This document shows positions 1 to 6,053 of a stretch of 7,608 nt of DNA, piece by piece. The position numbers were made by a program, and so were the translations under genes. Every line of letters starts with the position of its first letter. Positions within the stretch are counted from its first letter, which is position 1. The notes under the pieces were generated by a model that saw only the letters and a list, made by a program, of their open reading frames with translations, was not told the origin of the DNA and did no database searches. The DNA is from Sphingobacterium sp. UBA6711 (lineage in GTDB: Bacteria; Bacteroidota; Bacteroidia; Sphingobacteriales; Sphingobacteriaceae). Where the stretch lies: positions 23,029 to 30,636 of the forward strand of contig DKIT01000151.1 in NCBI GenBank assembly GCA_002454415.1, written 5' to 3'.

Positions 1-530
1 AGATCTATATGGCAATGGCTGCTTCTGTATTATTGGAATCATTCCTATTCTATTCGGGATTCTTCCTGCCCCTTTGGTTATGTGGTCAAGGCGAAATGGT
101 CGCATCAGCCGATATCATTAAAAAAATCATCGCGGATGAATCCATCCATGGTGTTTTCGTCGGATTGATCGCTCAAGATCAATTCAAAAAATTAAAAAAT
201 CAGGATCAGGTTAAAGCGCGCTTCTTGGCATTACTTTACAACCTGTATGAAAATGAATTGAAATATACAGAAGAGATCTATACCGAAGTAGGATTAACTG
301 CCGAGGTGAAAGAATATGTTCGTTATAACGCAAATAAAGCATTAATGAACTTAGGCTTTGATCCAATCTTCGAAGTAAAACAAGTCAATCCAATCGTTTT
401 GAATGGCTTGAATACAGAAACGACACAGCATGACTTCTTCTCCAAGAAATCAACAAACTACGAAAAAGCAACTGAGATTGTCCATCTAAAAGATGATGAC
501 TTCAAAATGGATGCAGTCGTAGATATATAA
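1..530 (+). CDS. nrdF: Class Ib ribonucleotide reductase small (beta) subunit NrdF, 5'-truncated by the window edge
   Basis: This gene encodes the radical-bearing small subunit of class Ib ribonucleoside-diphosphate reductase, which works with NrdE (and the flavodoxin NrdI) in the cytoplasm to make deoxynucleotides. The reading frame is open from base 3 to the TAA at 528-530. Counting from the Met codon at base 9, Glu10 lies in the helix motif ESFLFYSGF, and Glu44 and His47 lie in DESIHG. Their spacing (34, then 3) equals that of E. coli NrdF ligands Glu158, Glu192 and His195, so these are three of the dimetal ligands. The same alignment implies that roughly 148 residues are missing upstream, including the other ligands and the radical tyrosine, and gives a full length near 320 aa, normal for NrdF. 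The Met at base 9 is therefore internal, not the true start. A strong terminator follows. nrdI and nrdE would be expected beyond the left edge, which is inference. Confidence 0.93.
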   Translation, partial: IYMAMAASVLLESFLFYSGFFLPLWLCGQGEMVASADIIKKIIADESIHGVFVGLIAQDQFKKLKNQDQVKARFLALLYNLYENELKYTEEIYTEVGLTAEVKEYVRYNANKALMNLGFDPIFEVKQVNPIVLNGLNTETTQHDFFSKKSTNYEKATEIVHLKDDDFKMDAVVDI

Positions 531-551
531 TACGGACGATATAGTCCAACT

Positions 552-594
552 AAAGCCCCTAAGATGAGTTTTTTCTTAGGGGCTTTTTGTTTTT
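552..594 (+). terminator. Intrinsic terminator of nrdF
   Basis: A perfect 13-bp inverted repeat, AAAGCCCCTAAGA (552-564) and TCTTAGGGGCTTT (574-586), encloses a 9-base loop and is followed by a T-rich tract (584-588 and 590-594, broken by one G). It begins 21 bases after the nrdF stop. The T tract lies only on the plus-strand downstream side, so it acts mainly for nrdF. Confidence 0.92.
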
Positions 595-830
595 AAGCAA
601 GAGATTATTGTCGAAATCCCATAATAGCTTGTCTACGCCATGCAACATCAAGTGGAACACCCAGCAACCAAGTTCATTCCACAGCCGTATTCCACGCAGC
701 TTCATCATCCTTGGTATTTATAACTTTCTGTACAACTTTTTATCGATCAGATAACATATGCCTGTCCAACTGTGTACCACAGCAAACTGCGCCTTTGTAT
801 CCTTGTTTGCAATAGTATTAAACAAGGAAA
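595..830. other. Spacer between convergent genes; no intact gene, possible decayed coding remnant
   Basis: No convincing gene is present. By hand count, 601-780 is about 42% GC, close to the genes here and well above the susC leader (about 28%). On the minus strand one frame gives fairly protein-like text interrupted by stops: a segment with NTKDDEAAWNTAVE, a stop, then TWLLGVPLDVAW and a further stop after GFRQ. A different minus frame is open just upstream (KDTKAQFAVVHSW). This pattern fits a broken coding sequence with nonsense and frameshift changes, but I recognise no family and chance is possible. The right end holds an inverted repeat, entered separately. Confidence 0.3.
801..827. repeat. 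Inverted repeat beside the susD terminator
   Basis: CCTTGTTT (801-808) and AAACAAGG (820-827) form a perfect 8-bp dyad around an 11-base loop. Read on the minus strand it follows the 831-855 hairpin after only 3 bases, so the susCD transcript could end in two tandem stem-loops. The T-rich arm also overlaps what would be the U-tract of the first hairpin. Confidence 0.55.
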
Positions 831-855
831 GCCTCAGAAGTTATGCTTCTGAGGC
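820..855 (-). terminator. Probable intrinsic terminator of the susCD operon
   Basis: GCCTCAGAAG (831-840) and CTTCTGAGGC (846-855) form a perfect 10-bp stem with a 5-base loop, starting 34 bases past the susD stop. On the minus strand the stem is followed by TTTCCTTGTTT, a weak, interrupted U-tract. The plus-strand side (CTCAAACTG) has no T run, so the minus orientation is preferred. Confidence 0.75.
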
Positions 856-889
856 CTCAAACTGATAGCCATATAGATTATCAGATGAT

Positions 890-2452
890 CTATTGATATC
901 CTGGATTCTGAGTCAATTTATTATTTCGTTGAATCTCATCCGGAGAAATTGGCCACAATAAATCTGTTTCTTTAAATGTAGCACCGGATCCGTTTTTCGC
1001 GCCGATTAGTGGAACGAAATCAACTTTACCAGCCTCTGTTGTAGAAATCACTGGAAACATTTTAGTTCTTAGAATATCGTCCCACATTTTGAACTCCAAT
1101 GGGAACTCACGTAAACGCTCTTTCCAACATTCTTTCACAAAGTCGTCTGCGGACAATACCTGTAATTCAGAAGTAAACTGCGCCACTGTTTTACCAGCAG
1201 TATTCGCACGTGCTTTAACCTGGGCTAAATAACCAGCCGCTTCAGCACTCACTCCTGTCGATTTGGCGATACTCTCGGCGGCTGTTAACAACGCCTCTGG
1301 ATAACGATAAAAATTCCAGTCTTTAGTTCCTCGGCCTGTTGTTAGCAAGGCCTGCTCATCCACATAATACCATATTCCGGCATCCTCCGATGTCCATTTT
1401 TTGCCGTTAACCGGATTCGTATACGACCAGTGGTAGAACTGATTAGGCTTGATCCTCAAATCATCTTTATCATATACATTCAAAAATTGTTTGGTAGGAC
1501 CAAAAACACGTTCAAATATCGAATAAGTGGTAAATACAGAAACTGCTGACGAACTAAAAGCGGTGGCAGTTCTTGCTCCGCTATTAGCAACAAGGTCATC
1601 AAATTCCTGCGCATAAATGACCTCATCCAAATCATCAGTCTTACGCAGCAAGTTGTATGCGCTACTTTGCTCAAAGTCGATATTCTGCGTCATCTTATGC
1701 GGTGAATTAATCACAATTTTCGCATTAGTTGCTGCATCGGCAAATTTACCTTGCTGCAAATAAACATCTGCCAAAAGCATTGCTGCTACATATTTTGTAA
1801 TGCGATGACCATTCTCCGCAAATTTTTTGGCTGGTAATATTTCTACGGCACTTTTCAAGTCCGCTTCAATCAATTCATAGATTTTCGCAGCATCGGTACG
1901 CTCTAGATAAAGTGGGTCAGTAAGTTTCTCATTTGGTAGTGTATACAGGGGGAGTGCTCCAAATGTTTTGACAAGATAAAAGTAGTTGTAGGCTCTAAAG
2001 AATTTCGCCTCCGCCAATAAAGTATTTTTCTTAGTCTCATTGACCATATTTATTTGTGGAATATATTTCACACCAGCATTGGCAATATTGATGGCCTCAT
2101 AAGCCTCATCCCAGATCGTATTCATGGTTGGAGATATCACGTTAGCATTTTGCTGCCGGGTCAATTCACGGGCAAACAAGGTTACACGCTCCTGCCCTTC
2201 ATAACTATTCGTAAAATAACCCGTCAAAATGGTGTTAATGGAAGCCGTAGAACCTAGATAGGAACCTGTTGTAGAATAACGTAATGGTGAACCCCGACGG
2301 TAAAGTGCATTTACAGTCGCTTCGGCCTGTCCTTCATTCTCATAATAACTTATTAATGAAAGGTTCGAGCTGGGATTTTCTTCTAAAAATTTATTACAGG
2401 ATGTTGTTAACGCCATTCCGGCCAATAACAACAGAAATAATTTAGTCTTCAT
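890..2452 (-). CDS. susD: RagB/SusD family outer-membrane nutrient-binding lipoprotein
   Basis: This is a surface-exposed lipoprotein that caps the partner SusC channel and helps capture and import a nutrient, usually a glycan or oligosaccharide. It is 520 aa, a normal SusD length. The N-terminus is a lipoprotein signal (charged MKTK, a leucine-rich core, lipobox LTTSC) with predicted lipidation at Cys19, followed by the typical NKFLEENPSS start of the mature protein. The SusD-like N-terminal domain covers about residues 20-220, including AEAKFFRAYNYFYLVKTFG (147-165); TPR-type helices follow. The RagB/SusD C-terminal domain covers about 300-520, with RYPEALLTAAES (383-394), ERLREFPLEFKMWDDILR (445-462) and the hallmark ending WPISPDEIQRNNKLTQNPGY (500-519). 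The start sits 17 bases after the susC stop and has an A-rich tract (AAAAAG) but no clear Shine-Dalgarno, as is usual in Bacteroidota. It is certainly cotranscribed with susC in layout. Substrate cannot be read from sequence; the symbol is the family name. Confidence 0.95.
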   Translation of the reverse strand: MKTKLFLLLLAGMALTTSCNKFLEENPSSNLSLISYYENEGQAEATVNALYRRGSPLRYSTTGSYLGSTASINTILTGYFTNSYEGQERVTLFARELTRQQNANVISPTMNTIWDEAYEAINIANAGVKYIPQINMVNETKKNTLLAEAKFFRAYNYFYLVKTFGALPLYTLPNEKLTDPLYLERTDAAKIYELIEADLKSAVEILPAKKFAENGHRITKYVAAMLLADVYLQQGKFADAATNAKIVINSPHKMTQNIDFEQSSAYNLLRKTDDLDEVIYAQEFDDLVANSGARTATAFSSSAVSVFTTYSIFERVFGPTKQFLNVYDKDDLRIKPNQFYHWSYTNPVNGKKWTSEDAGIWYYVDEQALLTTGRGTKDWNFYRYPEALLTAAESIAKSTGVSAEAAGYLAQVKARANTAGKTVAQFTSELQVLSADDFVKECWKERLREFPLEFKMWDDILRTKMFPVISTTEAGKVDFVPLIGAKNGSGATFKETDLLWPISPDEIQRNNKLTQNPGYQ

Positions 2453-2470
2453 CTTTTTAAATTCTATGCA

Positions 2471-5400
2471 TTAAAATGTAACATTAACACCCAAAGAGAA
2501 TGTTTTCGCTCTCGGATAGGAGAAAAAGGTCATGTTTTGACCAAATTTTCCATTCCCTTGTGCAGTAAATTGAGAAGTCATTTCTGGATCATACTGCGAA
2601 GTACTTTCTGGATCATAACCTTTAAAATCTTTTGATGTAAATAAAAATGGATTATTTGCATTGGCGTAGATACGTAATCTGGACAATCCTATTCGTTTTA
2701 GTGCATCTGAATTAAACGTATAGCCCAGTTGTATCAAATTGACACGTACATAAGAACCGTCCGCAACCCAGGAATCGTCCACATTAGTGTCCTGACCTGC
2801 ATGTCCACCATTGGTCAAATAAATCGCTTGTTGCATCGTATTCGGATTTGATCCATTATATGCATCAGTTAATATTTCCTTCAGACCATTAGTAATACCA
2901 AAACGGTCGTAAGTTGAATGGAAGAACTGTTGCATCACATCTACTCCTTTAACAAATTGTAGATCTAATGTGAAATCAAAATTTTTGTAGCGCAAGTTAT
3001 TCACAAAACTTCCTGTCCAATCAGGCAGCCCCTTACCGATTATCTCTTTCTCTCTCGTTCTCTTTGCACGTCCGATTTGGCTTACTGTTGCATTCCCAGC
3101 ATCTACGTCTGCCTGGGTATAGACGCCTAATCTTCTATAGCCGTAAAAACTATTTAAGTTTTCGCCAACACGGATAACGCTATTTGCCCCCCCGACCCAA
3201 TCGTTCTTTAGAATATCCGCATTGTTCTCACCCAATTTCAATACTTTATTTTTGTTATAGTTGGCGTTCAACGATGCTTTCCATTCAAAATTTTCGTTCG
3301 TGACAATCGTACCTGTAATCATCATATCCAAGCCTTGATTTTGAACGGATCCGATATTTTTCATCACTGATTTAAATCCAGTCGCTCTTGGTAGCGGAGT
3401 TTCCAACAGTAGGTCTGTTGTTTTTCGGCGATAATAAGAAACATCGAAATTTAGGCGATTTTGAAGTAAGCCCAATTCCACCCCAATATCAAATTGGGCT
3501 GTTTTTTCCCACTTTAGATCTTCATTTTCAATCGTGCTGACATAAGACCAGGGTGCCCGCGTATTATTCAATAAAATTGTACCCGCATCTACGATTGCCA
3601 AAGACCTATATGGATCGATTTCAGAGTTACCGGTCAATCCATAGCTGGTATGCAATTTCAGGTTACTAATGGTCTGGTTACCCTTTAAAAACTCCTCATT
3701 TGAAACATTCCAAGCGAGTCCTAATGACGGGAAAAATGCATATTTATTGTTCTTACCAAATTTGGACGAACCATCATAACGACTGGTTACTGTCGCAGAA
3801 TAACGATTATCGTAAGAATAAGCTGCTCTTAAGAAGTACGAATTCATCGCCCAATTATTGTAAAAAGATTCGGGTGTAGCTGGCGTAACACCTAAATTCA
3901 TTCTATTATATTCGTAGAAATCATCTGGGAGGCCTTCCGTCCGCATTTTATCATAGTCATACGTCTTCTTTTGCCAAGATAAACCTCCCATCGCATTGAT
4001 ACGGTGTTTATCGAATTGCTTATTATACGTTAAATACGTCTCTTCCTGCCAATACAAGGTATTTGTATGAGTACGTTCTGCCCATCCATTTGGTCTAGAA
4101 ATATTATTTAATAGTTTTGAAGAATATCCTTTATAATCTTTTCTATGGTGATCAATCCCCAATTGTGTCTTCAGATCCAATCCATCAGCCAGATGAAATG
4201 TCAGTGCCGCATTTCCAAAAATCTGCGTATTATAACGCAAGCGTTTTTGCAAATCGAGAATGGAAACGGGATTTGCCATCCCTTCAAAACTCAGCTGTTC
4301 AGCTACGGTAGATGAAGCTGAATTCGTGTAGAGACCATTACTATCATAAACCGGATACCAAGGAATCATCTCGATCATCGTACGGCGGGCCTCTTGTCCA
4401 CCACCATCTTCAGGTGTATATCGTCCCCAGGTATGATTAACGGTTAAATTAATCGCTGTAGAGAGCCAAGTTGTTGGCTTTGCATCATAAGCCATTTTTG
4501 CATTTATCCGTTTATTCCAGGTATTGTTCATGATTCCCTGTTGATCCGTATAATTCAAAAAAGCACCCACGGAAGATTTTTCATCGCCCTGTTGCACATT
4601 CAGCTGATGATTATGGGATATAGCCGTACGTGTCGCCTCGCGTTGCCAATCTGTATCATACAGCGGATTGCCACTAGCATCAAAATAGTTCGCATCATTA
4701 AACCAGGTTTTCTTGTCTAAGGACCAAGATTTTCCTTGGTACTTATTTTCATTTTCTAATCCAATCATAAAGGCATCTACCCACTCCTGGGCATTGAGCA
4801 AATCCATGTACCGCTGGGCTGAACTCACGCCGGCTGACCCCTGGTAACTAATCGTTCTAGATCCATCTTTGTTTCCACGTTTTGTGGTAACCAAGATAAC
4901 GCCATTTGCACCCCGAGCCCCATATATAGCCGCAGAAGAAGCATCTTTTAAGACCTCAATGTTTTCTATATCATTCGGATTCAGTAAATTAAAATCTTCC
5001 ATAACGACTCCATCTACTACATATAATGGGTTGGAGGAAGAATTGATCGTCGCAACGCCTCGAATAACAACTCGATTCGCATTAGCGCCGGGTTGGCTGG
5101 AGTTAGAAAAGATATTGACACCTGACGCTTTTCCTCTTAGGGCATCCAGCGCGCTGAAACTTTGATCTTTGATCAAATCAGCTCCTTTAACCATTGCAAT
5201 AGAACCGGTTACATCCGATTTACGCATGGTACCATAACCGACAACAACGACCTCGTCCAATTGACTCTGTTCATCTTCCAATTGAATCGAAACGGTGCCG
5301 CCCGAAACGGTTACTTCCTTTGCTTTATAGCCCACGGATGAGACGACCAAGACGTCACCGGATTTGGCATCGACAGAGAAATTACCAGAGGCATCTGATT

Positions 5401-5653
5401 GGGTGCCTTTTGAAGTTCCTTTTACGGCAATACTGACACCAGAAATTGGCTTTCCAGCGGCGTCTAATACCTTTCCTTTAATTTGTTGCTGAAGGGAGCT
5501 AGCTTTCTTCACGAAAGTTTTAGCTTCATAATTGGTTGAATTTCCAACAGCGGCATTGACATGCTGAAATGTACCAGCAATGACAGCCAATGAGAAAAAT
5601 AATTTGGTTTTTTTCCCAAGCTGCGCAAACGATTTTACGTCAACTTTGCTCAT
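2471..5653 (-). CDS. susC: SusC/RagA family TonB-linked outer-membrane transporter
   Basis: This is a 22-strand beta-barrel TonB-dependent transporter that, with SusD as lid, imports oligomers across the outer membrane using ExbBD-TonB energy. It is 1060 aa and complete. An N-terminal signal peptide covers about residues 1-34 (KKTKLFFSLAVIAGTF core, likely cleavage after VNA). A carboxypeptidase-D regulatory-like domain follows at about 57-125 (IKGKVLDAAGKPISGVSIAV onward, ending VSIQL). Next come the TonB box region LDEVVVVGYGTMRKSDVTGS (132-151) and the plug domain with SNPLYVVDGVVM (207-218), NPNDIENIEVLKDASSAAIYG (225-245, first 20 shown typical) and ANGVILVTTKRG (249-260). The barrel runs to the C-terminus, which ends in aromatic Phe1060 (SLGVNVTF), a normal barrel-assembly signal. 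No STN domain precedes the CarboxypepD-like domain, so sigma/anti-sigma signalling through FecR is not expected. The ATG at 5651-5653 is chosen because the signal peptide begins there; there is no Shine-Dalgarno. Substrate is unknown. Confidence 0.96.
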   Translation of the reverse strand: MSKVDVKSFAQLGKKTKLFFSLAVIAGTFQHVNAAVGNSTNYEAKTFVKKASSLQQQIKGKVLDAAGKPISGVSIAVKGTSKGTQSDASGNFSVDAKSGDVLVVSSVGYKAKEVTVSGGTVSIQLEDEQSQLDEVVVVGYGTMRKSDVTGSIAMVKGADLIKDQSFSALDALRGKASGVNIFSNSSQPGANANRVVIRGVATINSSSNPLYVVDGVVMEDFNLLNPNDIENIEVLKDASSAAIYGARGANGVILVTTKRGNKDGSRTISYQGSAGVSSAQRYMDLLNAQEWVDAFMIGLENENKYQGKSWSLDKKTWFNDANYFDASGNPLYDTDWQREATRTAISHNHQLNVQQGDEKSSVGAFLNYTDQQGIMNNTWNKRINAKMAYDAKPTTWLSTAINLTVNHTWGRYTPEDGGGQEARRTMIEMIPWYPVYDSNGLYTNSASSTVAEQLSFEGMANPVSILDLQKRLRYNTQIFGNAALTFHLADGLDLKTQLGIDHHRKDYKGYSSKLLNNISRPNGWAERTHTNTLYWQEETYLTYNKQFDKHRINAMGGLSWQKKTYDYDKMRTEGLPDDFYEYNRMNLGVTPATPESFYNNWAMNSYFLRAAYSYDNRYSATVTSRYDGSSKFGKNNKYAFFPSLGLAWNVSNEEFLKGNQTISNLKLHTSYGLTGNSEIDPYRSLAIVDAGTILLNNTRAPWSYVSTIENEDLKWEKTAQFDIGVELGLLQNRLNFDVSYYRRKTTDLLLETPLPRATGFKSVMKNIGSVQNQGLDMMITGTIVTNENFEWKASLNANYNKNKVLKLGENNADILKNDWVGGANSVIRVGENLNSFYGYRRLGVYTQADVDAGNATVSQIGRAKRTREKEIIGKGLPDWTGSFVNNLRYKNFDFTLDLQFVKGVDVMQQFFHSTYDRFGITNGLKEILTDAYNGSNPNTMQQAIYLTNGGHAGQDTNVDDSWVADGSYVRVNLIQLGYTFNSDALKRIGLSRLRIYANANNPFLFTSKDFKGYDPESTSQYDPEMTSQFTAQGNGKFGQNMTFFSYPRAKTFSLGVNVTF

Positions 5654-5685
5654 ATTAATAGTGATTTGGTTTATAAAAACGTTTT

Positions 5686-5698
5686 AGCATGATATGCT
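5686..5698. repeat. Short dyad AGCAT-GAT-ATGCT close to the susC start
   Basis: A perfect 5-bp inverted repeat with a 3-base centre lies 33 bases upstream of the susC start codon. Its TTAGCAT half (5684-5690) recurs in the leader, so it could be an operator or part of a 5' UTR structure. At this AT content a dyad this short can arise by chance. Confidence 0.3.
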
Positions 5699-5763
5699 TA
5701 CACGTCTAGTTTAATTTAGTTTCCCTTAATTGATGTTAGTAAAACGATTTACTTATTGAAAAA

Positions 5764-5781
5764 ATGGCTATAATTCGCCAT
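5764..5781. repeat. Short dyad ATGGC-8 nt-GCCAT in the susC leader
   Basis: ATGGC (5764-5768) and GCCAT (5777-5781) form a 5-bp inverted repeat around TATAATTC. It ends two bases before the stronger dyad at 5784-5800, giving two adjacent symmetric elements, as regulator sites often do. No known regulator is recognised. Confidence 0.3.
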
Positions 5782-5783
5782 AC

Positions 5784-5800
5784 TTCATTTTTCAAATGAA
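5784..5800. repeat. Perfect dyad TTCATTT-TTC-AAATGAA in the susC leader
   Basis: A perfect 7-bp inverted repeat with a 3-base centre lies about 130 bases upstream of susC. It is the longest symmetric element in the leader apart from the terminator. It could bind a dimeric regulator or fold into a weak AU-rich hairpin. The function is inferred from symmetry and position only. Confidence 0.4.
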
Positions 5801-6013
5801 ATGTAAACAATAGAATACCAGCTGTTTAGCGCATTCTACCCCCTAAAATGCATAATAAAAATATGCTAAATCGCTTTTGCTTTTTCTGTAAAATTTTTTG
5901 GTTATCCTAATTTAGTTATTTAAGTGCTATTACGTTTAATCTTTCCTTTCTTGGTTATTGTTATTTATTGGTTTTAAGTTTGATTATAGGTCGTAAGTTA
6001 GCATTTTAATTTT

Positions 6014-6050
6014 ATAGGGGGAAGGTTTTTTTTCAAAACCTTCCCCTTGT
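6014..6050 (-). terminator. Hairpin terminating the GMC oxidoreductase gene
   Basis: GGGGAAGGTTTT (6018-6029) and AAAACCTTCCCC (6035-6046) form a perfect 12-bp stem with a 5-base loop, and the pairing can extend by four pairs including G-U wobbles. It starts 7 bases past the minus-strand stop at 6054-6056, which is the classic place for a terminator. On the minus strand the following bases (CTATAAAATTAAAA) are not a clean U-tract, so termination may be incomplete, or the hairpin may instead mark an RNA processing or stabilising end. Confidence 0.65.
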
Positions 6051-6053
6051 AAG

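Larger units (their letters stand above)
5654..6017 (-). promoter_or_regulatory. AT-rich susC leader, presumed to hold the susCD promoter
   Basis: This 364-base stretch separates the oxidoreductase hairpin from susC and holds no gene in either strand. By hand count 5701-5940 is about 28% GC. It must carry the susCD promoter if the hairpin at 6018-6046 terminates upstream transcription. I looked for the Bacteroidota pattern (TTG or TTTG near -33, TAnnTTTG near -7) on the minus strand and found no convincing pair; the nearest -7 resemblance is TTCATTTG (5793-5800 region), with no matching upstream box. Several short dyads and a repeated TTAGCAT motif are present and listed separately or in the findings. 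Confidence 0.5.

Noticed and set aside
559..705. 48-codon minus-strand open frame starting MKLRGIRLWNELG
   Set aside because: It runs through the nrdF terminator hairpin, has no recognisable family or upstream signal, and is short enough to arise by chance; it overlaps the possible remnant in another frame.
1480..1674. 64-codon minus-strand open frame overlapping susD in another frame
   Set aside because: It is out of frame within SusD and shows no domain or start signal.
2054..2257. 67-codon plus-strand open frame inside susD
   Set aside because: It lies fully antisense to a well-supported SusD with clear family motifs, and its own translation resembles no protein.
4117..4311. 64-codon plus-strand open frame inside susC
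   Set aside because: It is antisense to the SusC barrel with no independent signal.
4869..5165. 98-codon plus-strand open frame inside susC
   Set aside because: It is antisense to the highly conserved plug domain of SusC; its openness comes from codon bias of the real gene.
5654..6017. A Bacteroidota-type promoter (-33 TTG / -7 TAnnTTTG) for susC
   Set aside because: No pair with acceptable sequence and spacing was found on the minus strand, so no promoter position is asserted.
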